A stretch of DNA of 64,000 bases from an uncultured Dehalococcoidia bacterium (lineage in GTDB: Bacteria; Chloroflexota; Dehalococcoidia; Lucifugimonadales; Lucifugimonadaceae): contig OX638325.1 of NCBI GenBank assembly GCA_951812795.1, positions 2,008,277 to 2,072,276 of the forward strand. Reading direction: 5' to 3'. Position 1 is the stretch's first letter. Every line of letters starts with the position of its first letter. This document shows, piece by piece, positions 53,308 to 61,759 of the stretch. The position numbers were made by a program, and so were the translations under genes. The notes beneath the pieces are model-generated. The model worked only from the letters and a program-made list of their open reading frames with translations. It was not told the origin of the DNA and did not search any database.

Positions 53308-54357
53308 CTAGCGCGTCACATCCACTGCGTTGCCGGAAAACGGTGTGACATCTCCGACAACCGTCCCGACTACACCTTTCCGATCCAAATCCGCCAATAA
53401 CTCGTCGACTGCATCCTCGCGCACTGAGATGAGCAAACCGCCGGAAGTCTGAGGGTCGCACATCAGCAACTTGTCGATCTCGCCGATATCGTCAGCCCAA
53501 CGCACGCTCTCCGCGCAACTCTCCAAATTCCGGTGCGTGCCATCTGGAGCAACGCCATCCGTTAGAAGCTCTACGACGCCCGGTAGCACCGGCAACGCCG
53601 ACCGCCTCAATCGTCCCGTCGTACAGCTTGCCCGCATCATAGTCATGAGGTGACCGACGATACCAAACCCCGTCACGTCCGTCGCCGCGTGCGCCCCAGC
53701 CGACACCATCGCTGCCGCCGCATCGCGATTCAATCGCAACATCGATTCAACCGCCGTATCCAGAACCTCGCCGACCGCCTTACCGTTCTTCAGCGCAGTC
53801 GTAACCACACCCGTCCCTAACGGCTTCGTCAACATCAAAACATCGCCCACTTGAGCCGTCGAATTCTGAACCTGCTTCCCCGGCTCGACAACGCCCACCA
53901 CCGACAATCCATACTTCGGTTCGACATCATCCACCGTGTGCCCACCAACGATGATCGCACCCGCCTCCGCGACTTTTTCGGCTCCACCACGCAGTATCTC
54001 TGATGGCACTTCGAAAGGCAATGACCTCGGAAACGCCGCAACATTTAACGCCGTGATCGGTCGACCGCCCACGGCGTAAATGTCCGACATCGAGTTCGCT
54101 GCCGCAATCGCTCCATAAGTGAACGGGTCGTCCACGATCGGTGCGAAGAAGTCGACGGTAAGTACCAAGGCGACGCGCTCATCCAGACGGTAGACGGCAG
54201 CGTCGTCACCGTGTTCGAAGCCGACCAACAAATCTGGGTGTGGGACAGCTCCCTTCATCAGCCCGCCCAAAACCTGGGCGAGTTCGCCTTGGCTAAGCTT
54301 CCCAGCTCAGCCGGCGCAGCTGGCGAGTTCCGTCAGCCGGGGTACTTTTTGGTTCAT
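53308..54357 (-). CDS. selD: Selenide, water dikinase (selenophosphate synthetase), selenoprotein
   Basis: Makes selenophosphate from selenide and ATP. The body matches SelD: VDFFAPIVDDPFTYGAIAA-type region, PITALNVAAFP, GGHTVDDVEPKYGL, LTKPLGTGVVTTA, TDVTGFGIVGHL and CDPQTSGGLL. Standard calling starts at a TTG (54270) and loses the catalytic N-terminus. Reading upstream in the same frame gives L-T-E-L-A-S-C-A-G-U-A-G-K-L-S-Q-G-E-L from an ATG at 54357, where U is TGA at 54307-54309. This puts Sec at residue 17 and Lys at 20, the same numbers as catalytic Cys17 and Lys20 in E. coli SelD. Total 349 residues against 347. The second Cys of the E. coli motif (19) is Gly here. Confidence 0.95.
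54274..54309 (-). promoter_or_regulatory. Selenocysteine codon and SECIS-like hairpin of selD
   Basis: TGA at 54307-54309. On the minus strand CTGGG (54305-54301) pairs with CCCAG (54278-54274). Inside, AG/CT, TT/AA and GC/GC pairs with a bulged C and an A-G mismatch lead to a CAAG loop beginning 16 bases after the TGA. Pairing is weaker than in the DUF3179 element but geometry is compatible with a bacterial SECIS. Confidence 0.55.
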
Positions 54358-54383
54358 TTCTAAGGGCTCTTACCAATCAAACG

Positions 54384-54450
54384 AGACGACACAAACAACC
54401 TGGGTCGCGCTACTCCCACAATGGTACCCCCGCGACCAATGGTGTCGTCT
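54384..54450. ncRNA. Structured element in the selD-lysA divergent region
   Basis: Outer arms AGACGACAC (54384-54392) and GTGTCGTCT (54442-54450) pair perfectly over nine bases; inner arms GGTCGCG (54403-54409) and CGCGACC (54431-54437) pair over seven. As RNA it would be either the leader of selD (ending 27 bases before its ATG) or of lysA (70 bases before its ATG). It is not a tRNA and has no T-run. Orientation and role are open; a cis-regulatory leader is the simplest reading. Confidence 0.45.
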
Positions 54451-54520
54451 GATCGCAATCGACTTAAAATTGAGACAGCTACCCACCACACTCCCCATAC
54501 CCGATTCGGGTATCTACGTT

Positions 54521-55846
54521 ATGACACAACTCCCACTCGCTGAAGTCCTGCCGATCTCGTCATCCGTCAACGATGCTGGGCGTTTAGCCATCAACGGCCT
54601 GGACGTGCGCGATATCGTCGAAGAGTTCGGCAGTCCGATCTACATCTACGATGAAACGACCATCCGGCACATGTGCCGTGAGTTCGTCGACAACTTCAGG
54701 GGTTTTTATCCCGACACCGAGATCGCCTATTCCGGCAAAGCCTTTTCCAACCCGGCGATTCTCAAAATCATCGAGCAAGAGGGGCTCCACATCGACGTGG
54801 TCACCGGTGGCGAACTTGCGTTTGCCATGGCTGCCGACTACCCGGCCGAGAAGATCAATTTCCACGGCAACAACAAGACTCGTGACGAGCTCAGCGAAGC
54901 GGTTGAAGCTCGCATCGGACGCATAACCATCGATTCATTCCACGAGATCGAACTACTCAACGACGTCGCCCAATCCGGAGGAAAGACTCAGGCCGTCAAC
55001 CTCCGTCTCTCGCCAAGCATTGACCCGCACACACATCGCCTGACCAGCACCGGCATCCTCGACTCGAAATTCGGATTTTCGATCGAGACCGGCGATGCTG
55101 AAAAAGCCGTTGCCGCCGCAATGGCGCAACCCAACCTCGATGTTGAAGGCCTCCACTTCCATCTCGGTTCGCCACTGTTCGAGCTGGAACCGTATGAAGA
55201 AGCGGTCGAATATGTGTTGGCCTTTGCGGCCCGTATGACATATGTCCACGGACTCGATATGCGTGAGTTCAGCCCCGGCGGCGGAATGGCTATCGGATAT
55301 CAGGCATCTAAACTGCCGCCGACCATCGACGAATACGCGAAAACCATTGTCGAATCGCTGGAATCTGCCTGCACTAAGTACGGCATTGATCGACCCAGAC
55401 TAACGATTGAACCCGGTCGGTCGATCGTAGGACGGGCTGGCGTAGCCGTGTACACGATCGGTGGCATCAAACGAATTCCCAGCGTCCGGACGTTTGTCAG
55501 CGTAGACGGCGGAATGGGCGACAACATCCGTCCGGCGCTGTACGAAGCAGAATACGAGGTGATGTCGGTCGATGATCCGCTCGGCGAGCCAACGCAAAAA
55601 GTAACCATTGCCGGCAAGTTTTGCGAATCGGGCGACCTACTCGCCAAAGACGTCGAACTGCCGGACGTGAACACCGACGACCTCCTGGCACTGCCAGCCT
55701 CAGGAGCCTATTGCGTCCCAATGGCCAGCAACTACAACTTGCAGACGCGGCCAGCGATAGTCCTAGTGACCGAGCAATCCGAGGCGCGGCTCATCCGGAG
55801 GAGAGAAACATATTCTGACCTTCTCGCCACCGCGATCTACGAATGA
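54521..55846 (+). CDS. lysA: Diaminopimelate decarboxylase
   Basis: Last step of lysine synthesis. A fold-III PLP enzyme with the Schiff-base lysine in AYSGKAFSN near residue 72, the His in GLHFHLGSP, the glycine loop EFSPGGGMAIGY, EPGRSIVGRAG and the partner-subunit active-site FCESGDLL. The frame opens at 54470, but the ATG at 54521 (MTQLPLAEVLP) is closer to the family start. A small ATACCCGA/TCGGGTAT inverted repeat lies just before it. Its 3' end overlaps holB (ATGA). Confidence 0.94.
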   Translation: MTQLPLAEVLPISSSVNDAGRLAINGLDVRDIVEEFGSPIYIYDETTIRHMCREFVDNFRGFYPDTEIAYSGKAFSNPAILKIIEQEGLHIDVVTGGELAFAMAADYPAEKINFHGNNKTRDELSEAVEARIGRITIDSFHEIELLNDVAQSGGKTQAVNLRLSPSIDPHTHRLTSTGILDSKFGFSIETGDAEKAVAAAMAQPNLDVEGLHFHLGSPLFELEPYEEAVEYVLAFAARMTYVHGLDMREFSPGGGMAIGYQASKLPPTIDEYAKTIVESLESACTKYGIDRPRLTIEPGRSIVGRAGVAVYTIGGIKRIPSVRTFVSVDGGMGDNIRPALYEAEYEVMSVDDPLGEPTQKVTIAGKFCESGDLLAKDVELPDVNTDDLLALPASGAYCVPMASNYNLQTRPAIVLVTEQSEARLIRRRETYSDLLATAIYE

Positions 55847-56943
55847 TGTTCGGCACACAGCCAAAGGTCGGATCGACCGGGCGTTGGCAAACGATAGGGA
55901 ATCCCGCTGCCGTAGCGCTTCTCGAAGGTGCGATTAGTCAGCAACGAGTTTCGCATGCCTATCTATTCGTTGGACCTAATCGCGTCGGCAAGCGCACGTT
56001 GGCGATTGATTTTGCTCGGGCGATGAATTGCAATGCTGCAGACATCGCTGCGCCCGGCTGGGCTGATTTGGCACCGGCAGTTCCGTGTGGTGAATGTTCG
56101 GCTTGCGAACGAATCGCCAGATCGAACTTTGCCGATGTACAGGTAATCACATCTGCCACTCAGACGTCGAAGGACACCGACGATAAAGCCGCACGGCGTC
56201 GCGTTTTGATCGGTATCGATCTCATCAAGGATCTCCAATCAGACGCGATTCTGAAACCCTATGAAGGTCGGGTAAAGGTCTTCATCATCGACGAAGCGAA
56301 TCGCATGTCTCCCGACGCGGCGAACGCGTTGCTCAAGATTTTGGAGGAGCCGCCTAGCCAAGTGCACTTCATATTGACCTCGCCAACGGTCGAAATGGTG
56401 CCGGAAACCATCGCTTCGCGTTGCCATGTAGTGAGGTTTAAGTCGGTTGCAACTGATGTGATCGCGGCGGCGTTGGTCGATCGTTTCGAACTGTCGGGCG
56501 ATGAGGCCCAAACTTTGTCGAAGATGTCGATGGGATCACCAGGTTGGGCGATCGCGGCTCTCAATGATCCTTCGATGTTGGATGCCCGGAAACAATCAGG
56601 GGCGAGGATACTAGACGTTTTAGGTGCGGACCTCTCAGATCGATTCGATTATGCTTCCCAGATGTCACGCCAATTCTGGAGCGATCGCGCGGTTGCGTTG
56701 GAAGAGGTAGACCGATGGTTGGAGATCATCCGTGACCTCGCGATGATCAAGAATGGATTACGCGAGCACGTTGTCTATGATGACCGAGTCGAAGAGTTGG
56801 ACCAGATCGCGAAGGCCCTCAGCGGAGACGAAATAGCGCACGCCGCGTCGGCGATTCAAAAGACGCGAGACGCCTTGATGGTTAACGCGATACCGCAGCT
56901 GGCTTTCGATGGGATGATGCTGGGTCTGCCGACCATCGCTTAA
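55843..56943 (+). CDS. holB: DNA polymerase III delta-prime subunit
   Basis: Clamp-loader subunit. The N-terminus shows AISQQRVSHAYLFVGP and the P-loop-like GPNRVGKRTLA, a zinc module starting CGECSACERI, VFIIDEANRMSPDAANALLKILEEPP and the sensor region FILTSPTVEMVPETIASRC. Unlike many delta-prime proteins it keeps a near-complete Walker A (GPNRVGKR). Start overlaps lysA stop by four bases. The C-terminal third is helical and poorly conserved, as usual. Confidence 0.9.
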   Translation: MMFGTQPKVGSTGRWQTIGNPAAVALLEGAISQQRVSHAYLFVGPNRVGKRTLAIDFARAMNCNAADIAAPGWADLAPAVPCGECSACERIARSNFADVQVITSATQTSKDTDDKAARRRVLIGIDLIKDLQSDAILKPYEGRVKVFIIDEANRMSPDAANALLKILEEPPSQVHFILTSPTVEMVPETIASRCHVVRFKSVATDVIAAALVDRFELSGDEAQTLSKMSMGSPGWAIAALNDPSMLDARKQSGARILDVLGADLSDRFDYASQMSRQFWSDRAVALEEVDRWLEIIRDLAMIKNGLREHVVYDDRVEELDQIAKALSGDEIAHAASAIQKTRDALMVNAIPQLAFDGMMLGLPTIA

Positions 56944-56985
56944 GACGCCGCCGAGCGGACAGTGCCGCGTACGCGTGGCTTGTGC

Positions 56986-57621
56986 TTATCCCGCTGCGGT
57001 CTGTAAAGGCTGTTTAGCCAGCCAGGGCATGAATGGCAACCACGCCGGATCGACGCGGTCGGCACTGAAACCCGCATATGGATTCGGTCGCGGTTCGCGC
57101 GGTTCCATCCGCAACGTCATTCCCGCTTCGCGGGGCGTATAACCCGCCTTGCGATGGTTGCAACGTTGACACGCAGTCACGACATTTTCCCAAGTGTGCT
57201 GGCCGCCTTTGCAGCGCGGCACGACGTGATCCAATGTCATTTCAGAACCGCGTTGGCCGCAGTACTGGCATGCGTAACCGTCGCGCTGGAACACTTCCCG
57301 GCGCGAGAGCTTGCGACGATGCAGGGGTTTGCGGACCATGTAAACGAGGCGGATCACCTCAGGTCGTTCGAACATCCGGGAGACGGTATGGATGTATTCG
57401 ACACCGTATTGAACCGTTTCAGCTTTACCTTTTCCAAGTAGCGAAACAGCGCGGCGCACATCGCAGATGTTCAGCGGCTGATAGTTCTGGTTAAGCACCA
57501 ATACCCGAGAACGTATCAGAATTAACGCGTGATCAGTCACCGTTCCCATTCTATAGCCGCCAATGTTGCGACGAGTGAACATTTCGAATCTGATCCCGTC
57601 ATCGAGCGTTTGGGCGGTCAT
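56986..57621 (-). CDS. HNH endonuclease family protein
   Basis: The common chromosomal HNH protein with an N-terminal LVLNQNYQPLNICDVRRAVSL domain and the nuclease core CQYCGQRGSEMTLDHVVPRCKGG, then NVVTACQRCNHRK. Such genes are frequent in Chloroflexota and Actinomycetota and their role is not known to me. The ATG at 57621 overlaps the cvpA stop as ATGA; an internal ATG at 57549 (MGTVTDHALILI) is a possible alternative start closer to the conserved part. Confidence 0.85.
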   Translation of the reverse strand: MTAQTLDDGIRFEMFTRRNIGGYRMGTVTDHALILIRSRVLVLNQNYQPLNICDVRRAVSLLGKGKAETVQYGVEYIHTVSRMFERPEVIRLVYMVRKPLHRRKLSRREVFQRDGYACQYCGQRGSEMTLDHVVPRCKGGQHTWENVVTACQRCNHRKAGYTPREAGMTLRMEPREPRPNPYAGFSADRVDPAWLPFMPWLAKQPLQTAAG

Positions 57622-58211
57622 TCGACTCTGGAGAACAGCACCTCAATTGCCAATCCGATTTCGCGTGGGGCAATGGGCACGATCGCACCTCGGAGGTTTG
57701 AAAACGCCTCCACGAACAACGAATTTGTGAGCTGTTCATCGAGCCACGAGCGCGGGTTGTCGTTGAGGTAAATCTGCGAGTAAGAGACCGAGTAAGAAGC
57801 GCCGCCGAAATCCACTGCTCTTTCGGGAATCACGTAGGTGAAGATCGCCACCGCCGCGATTATTGCCGCGACTGCGAAAAGACCCAGAACACCTCCTAGG
57901 ACTGCGCCTCCGATGTCGTTCACCCATCTCAACGGGGTGACATTGATGAATGCGCGAACCGACATCGAAAACCAACGAGCAACCGTGAATACCGCCGCTG
58001 AAAAAAGCACGTAAAAAAAAGAGCTAACGATCGAGACGTAATTGTCAGCCAGACCCAGAAGGGGGATGACGCGGCTGACGACTTGAGAACCCAGCGCGAT
58101 CGTGCAGTAAGCCGCGACGAGCCAGATCGCGGTGCCGATAACCCCAGTCTTGAACCCCCAATAAGCCAACAGCGCGATTGTGAGGATGAATATGCCGTCG
58201 AGACCGCTCAT
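57618..58211 (-). CDS. cvpA: CvpA family membrane protein
   Basis: 197 residues with four membrane helices in the first 130, starting LDGIFILTIALLAYWGFKTG, the CvpA pattern, followed by the RAFINVTPLRWVNDIGGAVLG hinge that is typical of the family. The C-terminal tail is soluble. CvpA proteins influence envelope integrity or purine-related phenotypes in enterobacteria; function here unknown. It shares four bases with the HNH gene. Confidence 0.85.
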   Translation of the reverse strand: MSGLDGIFILTIALLAYWGFKTGVIGTAIWLVAAYCTIALGSQVVSRVIPLLGLADNYVSIVSSFFYVLFSAAVFTVARWFSMSVRAFINVTPLRWVNDIGGAVLGGVLGLFAVAAIIAAVAIFTYVIPERAVDFGGASYSVSYSQIYLNDNPRSWLDEQLTNSLFVEAFSNLRGAIVPIAPREIGLAIEVLFSRVE

Positions 58212-58306
58212 CGTTTAATCAGCGCGCGACGCAGCGCCGCGGATTCGTCCGTAACCTTTCGATCTGAATCAATTCGAGCTCGAATCGCGAGCCGAAGGCG
58301 ACTGTC

Positions 58307-58336
58307 AACACAGGTGTTGAGCCTGCTGTCTATAAT
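58307..58336 (+). promoter_or_regulatory. Putative -10 box with inverted repeat upstream of cmk
   Basis: TATAAT at 58331-58336 about 90 bases before the cmk ATG. An inverted repeat CAACAC-AG-GTGTTG (58307-58320) covers the expected -35 region, where no good -35 box is seen; a regulator could bind there. Low confidence. Confidence 0.35.
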
Positions 58337-58426
58337 CGAATATTAGTTTCACCGAGGATCGAAAACCTTTCCAGTCTATGCGTGTTAAGTTGCAATGTTC
58401 GATCCTCAAGGCTCCGCCAGCTATTC

Positions 58427-59158
58427 ATGAACCTCAACCAGAAAGCCGCGCCCATACAGATCGCACTAGACGGTACTCCAGCATCCGGCAAGTCGACTGT
58501 GGGAACGATGCTCGCCGATCGTTTGGGTTGCGATTTCCTCGACACAGGTCTGATGTACCGCGCGATGACCTACTTGGCGCTCGAGAACTCACTTTCTCTT
58601 GATGATGCCGATGCGCTAGGTTTGTTGGCCGAAGCGACCAGTTTCTCTGTGCGTCAAGGACAGGACGGTTCATGGCGATTGATGGTGAATGACACGGACA
58701 TCTCGGACCTGTTGCATTCGGAATTCATTAACCGCGACGTATCTCAAGTCGCCGCTGTGCCCGAGGTGCGCCGAGCTTTAGTTAGGCAACAGCGCGAGAT
58801 CGCTTCTAAACGGTCGACGGTAATGGCTGGCCAAGACATCGGGACGGTAGTTTTGGTCAACGCGCCAGTGAAGATCTTCCTAAACGCTTCGGTAGCAACT
58901 CGAGCCGCGCGCCGAACCCGGGACGCCGTTGGCAACTCTGAGGGTCAACGCTACGAAGCGGTGTTAAGTTCGATCAAAAGGCGAAGTCAGTTCGACGCCA
59001 ATCGTGTCGATTCTCCATTGCGACCAGCGGACGACGCGATCATCGTCGCGACCGATGACTCGTCCCCAGAAGAGGTAGTCGAAGAGGTACTCTCGTATAT
59101 CGCGACAAAGTTGAACCGGACCGGCATTCCAGCATTGACAGAAGAGCACTCGGTATGA
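58427..59158 (+). CDS. cmk: Cytidylate kinase
   Basis: Phosphorylates CMP and dCMP. It shows the P-loop DGTPASGKSTVG near residue 14, FLDTGLMYRAMTYLAL and the AGQDIGTVV-type block with the conserved Arg replaced by Gln (canonical GRDIGTVV, here GQDIGTVV). Late EAVLSSIKRRSQFDANR matches the lid. The frame opens at a GTG (58382), but the ATG at 58427 is at the family position. Next gene plsC starts inside its stop (ATGA). Confidence 0.92.
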   Translation: MNLNQKAAPIQIALDGTPASGKSTVGTMLADRLGCDFLDTGLMYRAMTYLALENSLSLDDADALGLLAEATSFSVRQGQDGSWRLMVNDTDISDLLHSEFINRDVSQVAAVPEVRRALVRQQREIASKRSTVMAGQDIGTVVLVNAPVKIFLNASVATRAARRTRDAVGNSEGQRYEAVLSSIKRRSQFDANRVDSPLRPADDAIIVATDDSSPEEVVEEVLSYIATKLNRTGIPALTEEHSV

Positions 59159-59913
59159 AGCCCAACCGTCAATGGTTCTTCCCAATGTGCAACACCGCGT
59201 TCCGAGGGACGTTGGGGATGTTTGCCGACCTACAAATCGAAAACCGTGATCGATTGGCCGTCGGTGGCCCCGTAATCTACTACTGCAACCACTTGTCCAA
59301 CCTCGATCCGCCGGTTGTGGCATCGGTTCTACCACGTCGCGCTCTATTCCTCGCAAAACGCGAACTGTTCAACAATCCGCTCAACACATTTCTCCTCAAG
59401 GGTTGGGGCGCATATCCGGTGAGCCGGTATTCAGCGGATTTGCGAGCACTGCGATGGGTTCGCGCCATGCTCGATGATCGTCGAGCGGTCGTCATGTTCC
59501 CAGAAGGCACCCGCAGCCGTAACCTACAAGGATTGAAGGTCGGGCATATCGGCACATCGCTTGTCGCCTCACAGACTGGCGCGACTTTGGTTCCCATCAG
59601 TTTTTATGGAACTGATAAATTGCAAAATATCTTGAAGGTGCTTATACCTATTGCCAAGATCAGGATGTCGATCGGGGAACCGTTCAAAATCAAAGGCGAC
59701 ATTTCCAGCCGTCCCGATCTTGAGCGTGCGACCGTCGAGTTGATGTCCAGATTGGCGTTGGGGTTGCCGGAAGACCGTCGTGGCGTTTATGCCGACCAAA
59801 TCCCGGCAAGTTTCGAAATGACCAGTGCGATTGCGTCTCCACAATCTTTGGATTCAAACCACAGGGGAAACCAGGACAAATATTCGGTGCCGTCAGGCAG
59901 AGAGTCGGCGTAG
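59155..59913 (+). CDS. plsC: 1-acyl-sn-glycerol-3-phosphate acyltransferase
   Basis: Acylates lysophosphatidate to phosphatidate. The catalytic HX4D motif is in YCNHLSNLDPP, the second block is GAYPVSR, the third is VMFPEGTRSR and the fourth VPISFYG. About 252 residues with one hydrophobic start region. The cmk-plsC order is common in Chloroflexota and Firmicutes. Overlaps cmk by four bases and precedes glmS by seven. Confidence 0.92.
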   Translation: MKPNRQWFFPMCNTAFRGTLGMFADLQIENRDRLAVGGPVIYYCNHLSNLDPPVVASVLPRRALFLAKRELFNNPLNTFLLKGWGAYPVSRYSADLRALRWVRAMLDDRRAVVMFPEGTRSRNLQGLKVGHIGTSLVASQTGATLVPISFYGTDKLQNILKVLIPIAKIRMSIGEPFKIKGDISSRPDLERATVELMSRLALGLPEDRRGVYADQIPASFEMTSAIASPQSLDSNHRGNQDKYSVPSGRESA

Positions 59914-59920
59914 ATCTGAT

Positions 59921-61759
59921 ATGTGCGGCATCGTAGGGTACGCCGGTTACGGCGACGCAAAGACATTCCTGCTCCGGGCTTTAAACAATCTGGAGTACCG
60001 CGGATACGACAGCGCTGGTATCGCCGCGATCAATGGCCACGGCATCACCACAATCAAGCGCGCTGGCCGCGTCTCGGCACTCGAAGAGACGATTAATGGA
60101 CAGTTCGGGCAAGCGACCACTGGGATAGCCCACACACGTTGGGCGACCCACGGCTCGCCAACTGACGTCAACGCGCATCCGCACGTCAGCTACGATGGCA
60201 AAGTCGCAATCGCCCATAACGGGATAATCGAAAACCACACCGAATTGCGGCGCAACCTAATCTCCGCCGGAATCGACTTCGAATCTGACACCGATTCCGA
60301 GGCGATCGCGCACATGATTGCGCGTTACATGGAGCTTGGTGATTCGCTTTTGGAGGCAACCCAACGGACGGGAAATGAACTCGAAGGTTTGTCCGTCATC
60401 CTCGCCATCTCTTCAAGCGAACCGGACGCGATCGTAGGAATTCGGATCGGTTACGCGGGCAGCCTGATTCTCGGAGAAGCCAACGGTGCGCGTATATTGG
60501 CGAGCAACGCAATGGCGATGCCGACCGAAGTCACCGCTGTAACTCACATTGATCACTGCGAAGCCGTCCGCATCACTCGAGACACCGCGGAGATCGTAGA
60601 TGTGATCGGAGCGACGGTCGTCAAATCGCCCGTTTCGCTGCAACCGGATAACCGCATCACGGAAATCGGTGAATACGCACATTTCATGCAGAAGGAGATA
60701 TCGGAGCAAGCCGCCGCGGTCCAAGGCGCGATGAGGGGACGGATCGATTTCAATAAGCCGCGGATCAACATACCGGAGATCGATCGCATTTCTAACGAAA
60801 TCGATCGTATCATCCTCGCGGGCATGGGCACCTCGCACTTCGCCGCGATGGCGGGTTCCCGTTGGATCGAGCGATTGGCTCAGATCCCTACGACCGTTGA
60901 ATATGCCGGTGAATTGGCGGATCGCGAACCGGTCATGGGTCGGCGCGACCTTTTGATTGCGGTAACCCAGTCCGGTGAAACGTACGACACGCTGACCGCG
61001 ATCGAAACGGCGAAACGTAAGGGAAGCGCCGTCTGTGTCGTAACCGCCAGTGCCCAAAGCGAAGCGACGCGGATGGCTGATTTCGCGATCGACATCGGCG
61101 CCGGCGCGGAAGTTGCCGTTCCATCCACCAAGACTTTTATCAACAGCATGCTGGTTCTCTACATGATGGGGCTTCAAATCGGAAACGATAGAGGAAAGCT
61201 CAACCAATTGGAGTTTGTACGGCAGATCGAATCGATCGTCGCGTTGCCGCGTGCGATTAACCGCACGATTGGACAAGAGTCCGACGTCGAAGAGCTTGCC
61301 TTCAACCGTTTCAAAGATGTTGACAACTTGCTATTGCTCGGGCGTGGCGACCTTTATCCGATCGCTCTGGAAGGTGCGTTGAAGATGAAGGAGACGGCGT
61401 ACGTTCACGCCGAGGGGTGTTCAGCTTCTGAAATGAAGCACGGAATCAATGCGCTCATCGAACCTTCCACGCCGACCATTGTGCTGATTCCGAAGAACGG
61501 TGAGTTGAGGACGAAGATGTTGACAAGCATCTACGAAGTACAGAGTCGGGGTGGTGAGGTGATAGCGATCGCTCACGAAATGGATTTCGAAGTCGAGGAA
61601 TTGGCCGACCGTATGATCCCCATCGCATCAGATGACGAAGAACATTTCCCGTTTCTAATGACGATTCCCTTGCAACAGTTGGCATATTACACGGCGCTCG
61701 CGCGTGGCATCGATCCTGACCGACCTCGTAATTTGGCCAAAACCGTCACGGTCGCATGA
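59921..61759 (+). CDS. glmS: Glutamine--fructose-6-phosphate aminotransferase (isomerizing)
   Basis: First step of UDP-GlcNAc synthesis. The nucleophile is Cys2 of MCGIVGYAGYG, followed by HTRWATHGSPT and the glutamine site AHNGIIEN. Two SIS domains follow, with GMGTSHFAA, VTQSGETYDT and the C-terminal FLMTIPLQQLAYYTALARG, ending in the conserved PRNLAKTVTVA. The frame opens at 59825, but the ATG at 59921 is the only one with Cys at position 2. Length 612. No glmS ribozyme is expected or seen, as the gap before it is seven bases. Overlaps dgt (ATGA). Confidence 0.97.
   Translation: MCGIVGYAGYGDAKTFLLRALNNLEYRGYDSAGIAAINGHGITTIKRAGRVSALEETINGQFGQATTGIAHTRWATHGSPTDVNAHPHVSYDGKVAIAHNGIIENHTELRRNLISAGIDFESDTDSEAIAHMIARYMELGDSLLEATQRTGNELEGLSVILAISSSEPDAIVGIRIGYAGSLILGEANGARILASNAMAMPTEVTAVTHIDHCEAVRITRDTAEIVDVIGATVVKSPVSLQPDNRITEIGEYAHFMQKEISEQAAAVQGAMRGRIDFNKPRINIPEIDRISNEIDRIILAGMGTSHFAAMAGSRWIERLAQIPTTVEYAGELADREPVMGRRDLLIAVTQSGETYDTLTAIETAKRKGSAVCVVTASAQSEATRMADFAIDIGAGAEVAVPSTKTFINSMLVLYMMGLQIGNDRGKLNQLEFVRQIESIVALPRAINRTIGQESDVEELAFNRFKDVDNLLLLGRGDLYPIALEGALKMKETAYVHAEGCSASEMKHGINALIEPSTPTIVLIPKNGELRTKMLTSIYEVQSRGGEVIAIAHEMDFEVEELADRMIPIASDDEEHFPFLMTIPLQQLAYYTALARGIDPDRPRNLAKTVTVA

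Noticed and set aside
54384-54450. tRNA-Sec gene or lysine riboswitch between selD and lysA
   Set aside because: The long stem resembles an extended acceptor arm, but there is no T-loop, anticodon arm or CCA-side pattern; the element is also too short and lacks the conserved bases of a lysine riboswitch.
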